Assembly (NCBI RefSeq): GCF_027922145.1
Contig: NZ_BSFC01000011.1
Location: 620,001 to 684,000 of the forward strand
Length of the DNA: 64,000 bases
Direction of reading: 5' to 3'
DNA from: Novosphingobium resinovorum
GTDB lineage: Bacteria > Pseudomonadota > Alphaproteobacteria > Sphingomonadales > Sphingomonadaceae
Shown piece after piece: positions 1-8,811 of this stretch. Positions within the stretch are counted from its first letter, which is position 1, and each line of letters opens with the position of its first letter. The notes under the pieces were generated by a model, which saw only the letters and a program-made list of their open reading frames with translations, was not told the origin of the DNA and did no database searches. A program made the translations under genes and the position numbers.

Positions 1-2
1 GC

Positions 3-950
3 TTCAACCGCGCCCAGCAGGACGGCTTCCTGCCCTTCGTCGAGCGCGGCACGGTGACGCTGGTGGGCGCGACGACCGAGAACCCCAGCTTCGCCCTCAA
101 CGCCGCGCTGCTCAGCCGCGCGCAAGTGCTGATCCTCCACCGCCTCGACGCCGCCGCGCTGAATGCGCTGCTGGCCAAGGGCGAGGAGTTGGAAGGCCCG
201 CTCCCCGTCACGACGGAAGCGCGCGAGGCGCTGGTCGCCTCGGCCGACGGCGACGGGCGGTTCCTGCTCAATCAGGCCGAGACGCTCTATGCGGCGAAGA
301 TTCCGCAGGCGCTCGATCCGGCAGGGCTCGGCCAGTTCCTGCAGCGGCGCATGGCGGTCTACGACAAGGACCGCGACGGGCACTACAACCTCATCTCCGC
401 GCTGCACAAATCGGTGCGCGGATCGGACCCGCAAGCCGCGCTCTACTACATGGCGCGGATGCTGACGGCGGGCGAGGAACCGCTGTTCGTGCTGCGCCGC
501 CTCGTCCGCATGGCCAGCGAGGACATCGGCATGGCCGACCCGCAGGCGCTGGTGCAATGCCTCGCGGCCAAGCAGGCTTACGAGTTCCTCGGCTCTCCCG
601 AGGGTGAGCTGGCGATCGTGCAGGCGTGCATCTACGTCGCCACCGCGCCGAAATCGAACGCGGCCTACCTGGCGTTCAAGTCCTCGTTCAAGGCCGCGCG
701 CGAGACGGGTTCGGTCAGCCCGCCGCAGAACATCCTCAACGCGCCGACCAAGCTGATGAAGGACATCGGCTACGGCAAAGACTACGCCTACGACCACGAT
801 GCGCCCGACGCCTTCTCCGGCGACGACTACTGGCCCGAGGAAATGGGGCCGCAGGTCTATTACGAGCCGGTGGAACGCGGCTTCGAGCGCGAGGTGAAGA
901 AGCGCCTCGAATGGTGGGACAAGAAGCGCGCCGAGCGGCGGGCGGAGTGA
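3..950 (+). CDS. rarA: Replication-associated recombination protein A, C-terminal part (RarA/MgsA)
   Basis: The reading frame is open at the left edge, so the gene is cut by the window; 315 residues are visible and about 125 (Walker A and B region) are missing. The first visible residues (FNRAQQDGFLP, then TLVGATTENPSF) are the sensor-1 region typical of the RarA/MgsA AAA+ ATPase, a clamp-loader-like protein acting at stalled replication forks. The rest matches the lid and the C-terminal tetramerisation domain (YYMARML, RMASEDIGMADP, VYVATAPKSNAAY-like segment, NAPTKLMKDIGYGKDY). The family identification is firm; the true start lies outside the window. A palindromic repeat follows the stop codon. 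Confidence 0.95.
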   Translation, partial: FNRAQQDGFLPFVERGTVTLVGATTENPSFALNAALLSRAQVLILHRLDAAALNALLAKGEELEGPLPVTTEAREALVASADGDGRFLLNQAETLYAAKIPQALDPAGLGQFLQRRMAVYDKDRDGHYNLISALHKSVRGSDPQAALYYMARMLTAGEEPLFVLRRLVRMASEDIGMADPQALVQCLAAKQAYEFLGSPEGELAIVQACIYVATAPKSNAAYLAFKSSFKAARETGSVSPPQNILNAPTKLMKDIGYGKDYAYDHDAPDAFSGDDYWPEEMGPQVYYEPVERGFEREVKKRLEWWDKKRAERRAE

Positions 951-967
951 CCTCGCGACCAATACCT

Positions 968-1103
968 CGTCACCCTGAACTTGTTTCAGGGTCCATTTCG
1001 CCGCCGATACAGCGCCGTGATTCCGTAAACCGCCAGTGCCGCTGGTGACCTGCACTGGCAACCGCGGCTGCCCGATGGACCCTGAAACAAGTTCAGGGTG
1101 ACG
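968..1103. repeat. Inverted repeat, family G (CACCCTGAACTTGTTTCAGG arms)
   Basis: Two arms of about 29 bp, at 968-996 and 1074-1103, are exact or near-exact reverse complements (CACCCTGAACTTGTTTCAGG and its complement) separated by about 77 bp. It lies between rarA and the next gene. Only copy of this family in the window. It would fold into a long hairpin in RNA. Confidence 0.85.
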
Positions 1104-1152
1104 ACATGGTGGATGTCATGCCATCGCATCGCATGCCCGATCAGGAAACCCC

Positions 1153-2037
1153 ATGCACTTCCGCCACTTCATCGCCATCGACTGGTCAGGCGCGCTGGGC
1201 GAGCGCCAGAAGGGCATCGCCGTCGCCCTGTGCGAAAGCGGCGACGCCGCGCCCCGCCTGCTGCGCCCCGCCACCCACGCCGCATGGTCCCGCACGCAAG
1301 TGCTCGACCTGTTGCTGGGCCGCCTGCCGCCCGACACCCTCGTCGGCCTCGACCTCGGCCTATCGCTGCCTTTCGCCGACGCGGGCGCGTTCTTCCCCGG
1401 CTGGGCCCACAGCCCGCCCGATGCCCGCGCGCTCTGGGCGCTGATCGACGCCATCTGCGCCGAAGACCTGCACCTCTCGGCCGCCAGCTTCGTCGATCAC
1501 ATCGATCTCAGCGCCTACTTCCGCCGCCACGGCGGGCGCGAGGGGGCGCATTTCCACCTCCCCGGCGCGCTCCACAAGCGCGGCCGCATGCGCGTGACCG
1601 AGGAGGCGCAGGCCCGCGCCGGATGTCGCCCCTACTCCAACTTCAACCTCGTCGGCGCGGCACAGGTCGGCAAGTCGAGCCTGACAGGCATGCGCCTGCT
1701 CCACCGCCTGCAGGGCCGCGTGCCGGTCTGGCCGATCGACCCGCTGCCTGCGAGCGGCTCGGTGGTGACGGAAATCTACACCACCCTCGCCGCCGTGGAG
1801 GCCGGGCGCAGCGCAGGCCGCGCTAAGATGACCGACCACGCCGCGCTCGATGCGGCGCTCGAAACCCTGGGGTCACGGCCGACGCGCGGACAGGGCCCAA
1901 TCGACGACCACAGCGCCGACGCCCTCCTCACCGCCGCCTGGCTGCGCGTCGCCGCCCCGCGCGCGGACCTGTGGCAACCCGCTGAACTCACGCCCGAACT
2001 CGCTCGCACCGAGGGCTGGACCTTCGGCGCGCGCTGA
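1153..2037 (+). CDS. DUF429-like protein, RNase H fold
   Basis: 294 residues. The start has a good ribosome site (AGGA, 6 nt before ATG). The N-terminal strand FIAIDWSGA, the internal GLDLGLSLPF, the VTEIYTTLA segment around residue 200 and the late DDHSADALLTAAWLR segment are the acidic strands of the DUF429 / RNase H-like group, in which an Asp near the N-terminus and acidic residues near the C-terminus cluster. No function is established for this family; a nuclease-like role is only suggested by the fold. The family assignment is by eye and moderately sure. It stands alone between a repeat and a lipoprotein gene. Confidence 0.75.
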   Translation: MHFRHFIAIDWSGALGERQKGIAVALCESGDAAPRLLRPATHAAWSRTQVLDLLLGRLPPDTLVGLDLGLSLPFADAGAFFPGWAHSPPDARALWALIDAICAEDLHLSAASFVDHIDLSAYFRRHGGREGAHFHLPGALHKRGRMRVTEEAQARAGCRPYSNFNLVGAAQVGKSSLTGMRLLHRLQGRVPVWPIDPLPASGSVVTEIYTTLAAVEAGRSAGRAKMTDHAALDAALETLGSRPTRGQGPIDDHSADALLTAAWLRVAAPRADLWQPAELTPELARTEGWTFGAR

Positions 2038-2076
2038 CGCACAACCGCTCCCATAAGCACAGGGAGCCTCCCCCCA

Positions 2077-3822
2077 ATGAAGTCCATCCTGCTGGCGGGC
2101 ATCGCCTGCCTTACCCTTTCCGCCTGCGCCACGACGATGGCCGACGATCGCCGCGCCGACGCCGCCATGGATGCCGCGCAAGTGGCGGAGCGAACCGCTC
2201 CTGCGCCGACGTGGAAGAGCTTCGTCGATGGCACCATCGAAGGCTGGTTCAAGACCGACCCCGCCTTCGCGATCTACGAAGGCGCGCACAAGTACGACGG
2301 CCGCCTGCCCGACTGGAGCGACGTCGGGCTCAAGGCCCGCGCCGCCTTCCTGCACTCCGTCATCGACAAGGCGGGCCAGTTCACCGCCCTTTCCGACGCC
2401 GACCGCTTCGAACGCGACTATCTGGTTCAGGTCGCCAAGGGCCAGCTGTTCTGGCTGGAGGACGCCGACCAGCCGCACACCAACCCCGCCTACTACATCA
2501 ACGGCGGCCTCGACCCGAACGTCTACGTCAGCCGCGACTATGCCGACAAGCCGACGCGGATGAAGGCGATGATCGCGTTCTTCAAGGCGGTGGCAGCGCA
2601 GGCCCCCAATATCCGCGCCAACCTGCCCGCCGCGATGCCCGCCAGCTTCATCAAGCTGGGCACCGACGGCTTCGGCGGATTTGCCGACTACTACCGCGGC
2701 GATGCCCGCGCCGCCTTCGCCGACGTCGCCGACCCGGCGCTGCAGGCCGAGTTCAAGGCCGCGTCCGAAGCCGCCGCCGTCGCCATGAAGGGCATCGCCG
2801 ACCAGGTCGCCAAGGCCATCCCGACGCAGGATTTCGCGCTCGGCGCCGACAAGTTTGCGCGCATGGTGCTTGCGACCGAAGGCGTCGATGCCACGCTCGA
2901 TACGCTGGAGGTGGCTGGCAAGGCCGACCTCCTGCGCAACCAGCAGGCGCTGAAACTGGCCTGCGCGAAATACACGCCGGGCAAGACCATCCAGCAGTGC
3001 TTCGACAGGATGCGCGCCGACAAGCCCAAGGACGGCCCGGTCGCCGAGGCGCGGCGCGAGATTCCGCAGCTCGCCGAATTCGTCCGCAGCCACGACATCG
3101 CGACGATCCCCGGCACGAAAATGGCGATGGTCGAGGAAAGCCCGCCCTACAATCGCGCCAACTCGGCCTACATTGACCCGCCGGGGCCGCTGGAGAACGG
3201 CGGCTCGTCGATCTACTACATCTCGCCGCCAGACCCGGCGTGGTCGAAGCAGATGCAGATGGACTACATCCCCGGCAATGCGGACCTGCTGTTCACCACC
3301 GTCCACGAGGTGATGCCGGGCCACTACCTGCAGTTCCTCCATTCGAACGCGGCGCCCTCGATCGTCGGCAAGCTGTTCGTCGGCTACGCCTTCGCCGAAG
3401 GCTGGGCGCACTATGCCGAGGAGATGATGCTGGAGGCAGGCCTCGGCGACGGCGATCCGGGCGTGCAGGTGGGCCAGATCTCCAACGCCCTGCTGCGCAA
3501 CTGCCGCTATCTCTCGGCGATCGGCCTGCATGCGCGGGGGATGACGCAGGCGCAGTCGAAGACGATGTTCATGGAGCAGTGCTACCAGGACGCCGGCACC
3601 GCCGAACAGCAGGCCGCGCGCGGGACGTATGATCCGGCCTACCTCAACTACACGCTGGGCAAGCTGATGATCCGCAAGCTGCGCACCGACTGGACCGCGA
3701 CGCGCGACGGGCGTTCGGCCTGGAAGGCGTTCCACGACGAATTCCTGAGCCACGGCGGCCCGGCCATCCCGCTACTGCGCCAGACGATGATGCAGGAGGC
3801 CGCGCCGCACGCGGTATTCTGA
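2077..3822 (+). CDS. DUF885 family lipoprotein, putative zinc peptidase
   Basis: 581 residues. The N-terminus MKSILLAGIACLTLSACA is a lipoprotein signal with lipobox LSAC, so the protein should be anchored in the envelope. Around residues 409-416 is HEVMPGH, an HExxxGH zinc-binding motif, followed about 30 residues later by EGWAHYAEEMM, which supplies the usual third ligand of the DUF885 family. This is a gluzincin-like arrangement, so metallopeptidase activity is likely though the substrate is unknown. The length (about 580-600) is normal for the family. It is not obviously in an operon; a hairpin and a tRNA gene follow. Confidence 0.9.
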   Translation: MKSILLAGIACLTLSACATTMADDRRADAAMDAAQVAERTAPAPTWKSFVDGTIEGWFKTDPAFAIYEGAHKYDGRLPDWSDVGLKARAAFLHSVIDKAGQFTALSDADRFERDYLVQVAKGQLFWLEDADQPHTNPAYYINGGLDPNVYVSRDYADKPTRMKAMIAFFKAVAAQAPNIRANLPAAMPASFIKLGTDGFGGFADYYRGDARAAFADVADPALQAEFKAASEAAAVAMKGIADQVAKAIPTQDFALGADKFARMVLATEGVDATLDTLEVAGKADLLRNQQALKLACAKYTPGKTIQQCFDRMRADKPKDGPVAEARREIPQLAEFVRSHDIATIPGTKMAMVEESPPYNRANSAYIDPPGPLENGGSSIYYISPPDPAWSKQMQMDYIPGNADLLFTTVHEVMPGHYLQFLHSNAAPSIVGKLFVGYAFAEGWAHYAEEMMLEAGLGDGDPGVQVGQISNALLRNCRYLSAIGLHARGMTQAQSKTMFMEQCYQDAGTAEQQAARGTYDPAYLNYTLGKLMIRKLRTDWTATRDGRSAWKAFHDEFLSHGGPAIPLLRQTMMQEAAPHAVF

Positions 3823-3834
3823 TTATGGGCTTTA

Positions 3835-3885
3835 CCGGCGCCCCCCGCTCGCGGTAAGGGCGCCGGACTTGCTTGATGAAGCAAG
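3835..3885 (+). other. Two adjacent hairpins before tRNA-Thr
   Basis: A perfect 9-bp stem (CCGGCGCCC at 3835-3843, GGGCGCCGG at 3858-3866) is followed at once by a 7-bp stem (CTTGCTT 3868-3874, AAGCAAG 3879-3885) that abuts the first base of the tRNA. No U-tract follows, so this is not a classical terminator. It may be the 3' end signal of the lipoprotein transcript or part of the tRNA leader. Confidence 0.5.
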
Positions 3886-3886
3886 C

Positions 3887-3962
<76 letters not shown>

Positions 3963-3970
3963 CCTTTCGC

Positions 3971-5215
3971 CTACTTTTCCGCCACCCACTCCCTGCGCAG
4001 GCCCGGCCCCGCCAGCGTCATCAGCAGCGCCGCCAGCAGGTAGAGCACCAGCGCGAACAGCATCGAATAGCGCAGCGATTCGGCACCCCACACCGGCGCC
4101 AGCGCCTTCGACAGCGCGCCCAGCGCATAGATGCCGCCGCCAAGGCCGATCAGGTTGTTGATCAGCAGGAACAACGCCGAGGCCGTCGCGCGGGCGGGCG
4201 GGTCGACGAGGTGCTGGATCGCGCCGGTCACCGGGCCGAGCCAGAAGTAGGCCAGCACCTGCGGGATCAGGAACAGCACGAAGGCCACCGGCACGCTGGT
4301 CGTCCAGATTCCGCCCGCATAGAGCGGCACCGCCAGCACGAAGCCGATCGCGGGGACGCGGCCGTACCAGGCGCGGTCGCCCTTCCCCAGCCGGTCCGCC
4401 AGCGCGCCGCCGGTCAGCACACCGACCGTCCCACCCAGCAGCAATACCGCGCCGAAGAACCATGACGTCTCGACGAGGGTGAGGTGGAAGCTGCGCTGAA
4501 GCAGGCTCGGCAGCCAGAACGCGACGCCGTAGCCGAGCATCGAACTGGACGCCGCGCCGAAGCTGAGGAACCAGAACGCCCGCTTGCGCGCCAGCGTGGC
4601 GAAGACCTCTGCGAAACGCACGGTCGGCGCGGAGACAGGGCGCGGCTTGTCCTTCACCACCAGCTTGAACAGCGGCGCGATCAGGATGCCGCACAGGCCG
4701 ACGATGAGGAACGCCGTGCGCCAGTCCACCGCCTGCGCCACGTAGCCGCCCGCCATCACCCCCGCCGCAGAGCCGAGCGGAATACCCAGCGAATAGACCG
4801 AGAGCGCGAAAGCGCGGCGCTCGCTGGGGAAATGGTCGCCGATCACCGCATAGCTGGGGGCCACGCCGCCCGCCTCGCCGACACCGACGCCGAGGCGGGC
4901 GAGGAAGATGTGCCAGAACCCCGTCGCCAGCGCGCAGGCAGAGGTGAACACGCTCCATACCACCAGCGAGCCGGTGATGACCCAGGACCGGCTCGTGCGG
5001 TCGGCCACCCAGGCCAGCGGCACGCCCAGCGTGGAATAGAGGATCGCGAAGGCAAGGCCGCCCAGCATTCCCATCTGCGCGTCGTCGAGCTTGAGGTCCG
5101 CCTGGATCGGCGCGGCGAGGATCGAGAGAATCTGCCGGTCGATGAAGTTGAATACATAGACCAGCAGCAGCATCGCCAGCACGAGGCGGGGGGATGTGCT
5201 CTTATGCTCGGTCAT
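3971..5215 (-). CDS. Spinster-type MFS transporter
   Basis: 414 residues with twelve hydrophobic segments. The start VYVFNFIDRQILSILAAPIQADL and VPLAWVADRTSRSWVI (loop 2-3 motif) is typical of the spinster-like branch of the major facilitator superfamily, common in sphingomonads and often near TonB receptors; substrates are rarely known. The frame stays open 34 codons further upstream, but that extension is translated from a family B hairpin repeat, so the ATG giving MTEHKSTSPRL at 5215 is chosen. It converges on tRNA-Thr. Confidence 0.9.
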   Translation of the reverse strand: MTEHKSTSPRLVLAMLLLVYVFNFIDRQILSILAAPIQADLKLDDAQMGMLGGLAFAILYSTLGVPLAWVADRTSRSWVITGSLVVWSVFTSACALATGFWHIFLARLGVGVGEAGGVAPSYAVIGDHFPSERRAFALSVYSLGIPLGSAAGVMAGGYVAQAVDWRTAFLIVGLCGILIAPLFKLVVKDKPRPVSAPTVRFAEVFATLARKRAFWFLSFGAASSSMLGYGVAFWLPSLLQRSFHLTLVETSWFFGAVLLLGGTVGVLTGGALADRLGKGDRAWYGRVPAIGFVLAVPLYAGGIWTTSVPVAFVLFLIPQVLAYFWLGPVTGAIQHLVDPPARATASALFLLINNLIGLGGGIYALGALSKALAPVWGAESLRYSMLFALVLYLLAALLMTLAGPGLRREWVAEK

Positions 5216-5232
5216 CGCGTTTGCACCCTTTT

Positions 5233-5343
5233 CGTCATCCCGGACTTGATCCGGGATCGCTGGCCGAGAACGGCCCACCTTTCTGCGCGCAGCACGCTCC
5301 CAGCTAAAGACAGCCACCGGTCCCGGATCAAGTCCGGGACGAC
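5233..5343. repeat. Inverted repeat, family B, copy 1
   Basis: Arms at about 5233-5264 and 5312-5343 (core CCCGGACTTGATCCGGGA and complement) with about 47 bp between. The right arm runs into the 3' end of the alpha/beta hydrolase gene on the minus strand and supplies its last four codons and stop. Confidence 0.9.
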
Positions 5344-6206
5344 GGGAGATGCGCCTTCAGAAACGCCTCGATAGCGGCCAGCACCGCCGGCTCGTCGAGG
5401 ATCGGGGCGTGGCCGACGCGTGGCACTTCCACCGCCGCATAAGGCCCCGAATGACGGCGCGCCATCTCTTCCACCGTGGCGGGGCTCAGCAAGTCCGAGA
5501 GTGCACCGCGCACCACCAGTACCGGCACCGCACCCAGCAGTTCCCACAAGGGCCACAAGTCCGGCGGCACGGTCTGCGGGGCATCGCCTGCGATGCTTTC
5601 GGAAATCGCCGGGTCGTATGCGAAGGAGACGGTGCCGTCGGCGTTCTCCCGCGCGATGCGGCGAGCGAAAGCATCCCACTGCACTGCGCCATAGTCGGGA
5701 AAGGCCGGGGCGTTGATGGCGCGGGTGCGGGCGGCGGCCTCGGTCCAGCCGGCCATCTTGCCGCCGGGTCCGACGTAGCCCTGTATCCGCGCGAGGCCCG
5801 CCGGGTCGAGCACCGGGCCGATGTCGTTGAATATCGCCGCCTGCGCGAGGTCAGGCCGCAGCGCCTGCATCACCATCGCCATGAGCCCGCCCATGGAGGT
5901 GCCGACCAGCCCGGCGCGGCTGATGCCAAGGTCATCCATCAGCGCCAGCATGTCCTGCGCGTAGACGTCCGGCCGGTACTGTGCGGGGTCCGGATCCCAC
6001 TGCGAGGCCCCTCGCCCGCGCTGGTCGGGCACGATCATGCGGTAGTGCCCGGCGAGCTTGCCCACCAGCGGTTCGAAATCGGCGCTGTTGCGTGTGAGGC
6101 CGTGCATCATCAGCAGCACAGGCGCGCCCTCATGTGCCGGGTAGTCCCGAGCGACGAGGTCGAGCCGGCCGTCGGCGCTACGATAATGATGGACGCGGTA
6201 GTCCAT
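5328..6206 (-). CDS. Alpha/beta hydrolase
   Basis: 292 residues. HGLTRNSADF gives the oxyanion-hole HG, GTSMGGL around residue 100 is the nucleophile elbow (Ser), and VGHAPILDEP near the end carries the catalytic His; an Asp follows in the expected VRGALSDLLSP segment. The ATG at 6206 is preceded by AAAGGA at 9 nt, better than the in-frame TTG five codons upstream. Substrate unknown; esterase or epoxide-hydrolase-like chemistry is possible. Its final residues SSRT and TGA stop come from family B repeat DNA, so the original C-terminus has been altered. Confidence 0.9.
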   Translation of the reverse strand: MDYRVHHYRSADGRLDLVARDYPAHEGAPVLLMMHGLTRNSADFEPLVGKLAGHYRMIVPDQRGRGASQWDPDPAQYRPDVYAQDMLALMDDLGISRAGLVGTSMGGLMAMVMQALRPDLAQAAIFNDIGPVLDPAGLARIQGYVGPGGKMAGWTEAAARTRAINAPAFPDYGAVQWDAFARRIARENADGTVSFAYDPAISESIAGDAPQTVPPDLWPLWELLGAVPVLVVRGALSDLLSPATVEEMARRHSGPYAAVEVPRVGHAPILDEPAVLAAIEAFLKAHLPSSRT

Positions 6207-6248
6207 GAAATGTCCTTTCAATGGGCGGCTGCCCGACCTCTTCTATCC

Positions 6249-6335
6249 CGTCATCCCCGCGAAGGCGGGGACCCATCTGACGGAAGTGCAACAGACACCG
6301 TCAGGAGATGGGTTCCCGCCTTCGCGGGAATGACG
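6249..6335. repeat. Inverted repeat, family F, copy 1
   Basis: Arms GTCATCCCCGCGAAGGCGGG and complement (left 6249-6277, right about 6306-6335). The same unit occurs at 34252, 45739 and 59865. It lies between the hydrolase start and the TonB receptor stop. Confidence 0.92.
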
Positions 6336-6354
6336 GAAAATGCGGTGCTCGCCC

Positions 6355-8700
6355 TCAGAACGCCAGCGTCGCGGTCGCGAAGACCTGCCGCGGGTTGCCG
6401 TAATAGGCGGTCAGCGTGCCCTCGGTCCCCAGCGAAGGGATGAACCTCCCGCTTGGTGCCGTCAGCAATTCGCCCGTCACCGGATTGGTCGCCAAGAACG
6501 TGTAGCCCGAGGTCTTGTACCGCGTGTCGAGGATGTTCTTGCCGTGGACGCCGAAGCTCCAGCGGCTGCCCGGGGCGGTGTAGACGAGGCTGGCATCGAG
6601 CAACCCGAAGCCCTTCTGATCGAGATAGGGGTTGGGAATCTCGAACTGATAGACCTTGGAGCGGTACGAATATGTCGCGCTGACATCCAGATCGCCGCCG
6701 CCCACCGGGGTCGAGTAGGCAAGCGTGCCGCTGGCGGTCCACTTGGGTGTATTCTGCACCTTGCGGTACTGCGCCACGTCGGTCGGGGTGGAGGCGATGT
6801 TGGTGATGTACTCCTTGTATTGCGCATCAATGTAGCCGAGCGCGCCCGACAGGCTCAGCCGGTCGCCCGAGGCCATCAGGTCACGCCCCAGCCGCGCATT
6901 GGCTTCCAGTTCGAAGCCCTTGAAGCGCGCCTTGCCGGCATTGGTGATCACGCCGCAGAACGTCGGCAGCCCGCCCACGGTGCAGCCCGCCGAACCCGGG
7001 ATCTGCACATCCTTGTAATCCATGTAGAACCCGGCCGCCGCGATGTAGAGCCCGCCGCCGAAGAAGTTGCCCTTGTAGCCGACCTCGTAGCTGTCCACCG
7101 TCTCCGGCTGGAAGCTCAGGTAATCGGCGATCTCGGTATCGGTGGGCGCTCCCGGCGTCGCGGCGGGCGCGTTGACGCCGACGCCGCGCGGGTCGAAGCC
7201 GCCACCCTTGAAGCCCTGGCTGTAGCTTGCATAGATGTTGTGATCCGGCGTTGGCTTGAAGCTGAGCGAGGCGCGCGGCGTGAACTTGTCGAACTTCGCC
7301 TTGCCAGAGAAGTTGGTGTTCGGCGCGCCAAGCGGCACTCCCGCCCCGCCGAATACCGGCGAGCCGCCGCCGAGGTAGTTCTGCCGCAGGATCTGCGCCT
7401 TGCGCTCGTCCCAGGTATAGCGCCCACCGACCGCGAGGCTCAGTTGCTCGGTGAAATCGAAGGTGAAGTCGCCGAAGATCGCGAAAGTATTGGTATCGAC
7501 GTTGGCGCGGGTGAACGCGGTCAACCCGTTGAGCGCGGTGAACAGGCGCACGTCGAAGTCGGTGTCGGCCTTGGCGGTCAGGTAATAGGCGCCCAGCAGG
7601 CCCTGCACCATGCCGCCATCGTCCCACAGCAGCTGGACTTCCTGGCTCATCTGCTCGTTGCGGTAGTAGGCGGGCACGTCCACGTCGACGGCGGGCAGCG
7701 CGTCGAAGTCGATCGGCGAGGCAGAGTTGTCCTTGCGCCACGAGCTGATCGAGCGGAACGTCAGCGCGTCAGTCAGTTCGGCAGTGGCGTTGATCGCCAG
7801 CCCGTAGGCTTCCACCACCTGGCGCGGATCATTGAGGCCGCCGCGCGTGTCGTAGACGTCGTCCAGCACCGGCGCGCCCGAGACGTAGCCAGGGATCAGG
7901 CGATGGCCGCCGCGCGCGTTGGACTTGTCCTTGGTGTAGTCGCCCGAGATGCGGATCAGCACCGGCTCGCCATAACCGCCGATGTCGACGCTGGCCCGGC
8001 CCGCCCAGATGTCCTTGTTGTAGTTGTCCTGCCCCGTCGTCAGGTTCTTGCCGAAGCCCCCGCGCGACAGCCGCGCCACCGACCCGCCGACGCGGATGAG
8101 GTCGCTGACCGGGGCAGAGGCGGTGGCGATCAGGTCCGCCTGGTCGTAGCTGCCGTAAGTGCCCTTCACCTTGAAGGAGAACTCCTGCGGCAACTGCTTG
8201 GTCACGTACTTGACCGCGCCGCCGATGGTGTTGCGCCCGTAGAGCGTGCCTTGCGGCCCGCGCAGCACTTCGATCCGCTCGACATCGTAGATATCGAGTA
8301 CGGCGGCCTGAGGGCGGTTGAGGTAGACGTCGTCGAGGTAGATGCCCACGCCCTGCTCGAAGCCCGAGACCGGGTCCTGCTGACCGACGCCGCGAATGAA
8401 GGCCGACAGCGTCGAGTTGGTCCCGCGCGAGGGCTCCAGCGTGACGTTGGGCGAGACGTTGGCGATTTCGGTGATGTCCACCGCGCCGGACTTGGCCAAC
8501 TGGTCTCCGCTGAAGCTGGAGACGGCGATCGGCACGTCCACCAGCCGCTCCTCGCGGCGCCGCGCGGTGACGATGATGTCGCCGCCTTCGGCAGCGGCTT
8601 GCGCTGCGGGGGCGCTGTCCTGCGCCATCGCCGGTGTCATGAAGCCGCCCGACAGAGCCAGCACACTTGAGGAAATCGCGAGGAATCGCACCCTTCGCAT
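6355..8700 (-). CDS. TonB-dependent outer-membrane receptor
   Basis: 781 residues. N-terminal signal peptide (MRRVRFLAISSSVLALSGGF, cleaved near AMAQ), then a plug domain beginning with IIVTARRREERLVDVPIAVS and containing VERIEVLRGPQGTLYGRNTIGGAV, then a 22-strand barrel region ending in Phe (ATLAF), the usual outer-membrane assembly signal. It belongs to the large sphingomonad group of receptors for siderophores, sugars or aromatics; the substrate is not visible. ATG 8700 is chosen because GGGAG precedes it by 8 nt. The gene is divergent from a TetR regulator with a palindrome in the shared promoter region, suggesting local repression. Confidence 0.93.
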   Translation of the reverse strand: MRRVRFLAISSSVLALSGGFMTPAMAQDSAPAAQAAAEGGDIIVTARRREERLVDVPIAVSSFSGDQLAKSGAVDITEIANVSPNVTLEPSRGTNSTLSAFIRGVGQQDPVSGFEQGVGIYLDDVYLNRPQAAVLDIYDVERIEVLRGPQGTLYGRNTIGGAVKYVTKQLPQEFSFKVKGTYGSYDQADLIATASAPVSDLIRVGGSVARLSRGGFGKNLTTGQDNYNKDIWAGRASVDIGGYGEPVLIRISGDYTKDKSNARGGHRLIPGYVSGAPVLDDVYDTRGGLNDPRQVVEAYGLAINATAELTDALTFRSISSWRKDNSASPIDFDALPAVDVDVPAYYRNEQMSQEVQLLWDDGGMVQGLLGAYYLTAKADTDFDVRLFTALNGLTAFTRANVDTNTFAIFGDFTFDFTEQLSLAVGGRYTWDERKAQILRQNYLGGGSPVFGGAGVPLGAPNTNFSGKAKFDKFTPRASLSFKPTPDHNIYASYSQGFKGGGFDPRGVGVNAPAATPGAPTDTEIADYLSFQPETVDSYEVGYKGNFFGGGLYIAAAGFYMDYKDVQIPGSAGCTVGGLPTFCGVITNAGKARFKGFELEANARLGRDLMASGDRLSLSGALGYIDAQYKEYITNIASTPTDVAQYRKVQNTPKWTASGTLAYSTPVGGGDLDVSATYSYRSKVYQFEIPNPYLDQKGFGLLDASLVYTAPGSRWSFGVHGKNILDTRYKTSGYTFLATNPVTGELLTAPSGRFIPSLGTEGTLTAYYGNPRQVFATATLAF

Positions 8701-8747
8701 CACAGTCACTCCCATTCACGCTTCTTGTTGGCGCCCCTCATATTGAT

Positions 8748-8767
8748 AGTTGAACCGAGTTTCAACT
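8748..8767. promoter_or_regulatory. Perfect palindrome, candidate TetR operator
   Basis: AGTTGAACCGAGTTTCAACT: 7-bp arms AGTTGAA and TTCAACT separated by 6 bp. It sits 48 bp upstream of the TonB receptor start and 45 bp upstream of the TetR start, the usual place for an autoregulating TetR operator. The binding itself is inferred. Confidence 0.6.
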
Positions 8768-8811
8768 TTGAATGTTTGCCATGGCGCACGGTCCGGTCTA
8801 ACTGTGTCATC

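Noticed and set aside
5216..5317. A 34-codon N-terminal extension of the spinster-type MFS protein.
   Set aside because: It is translated from family B repeat DNA; homologs start close to MTEHKS.
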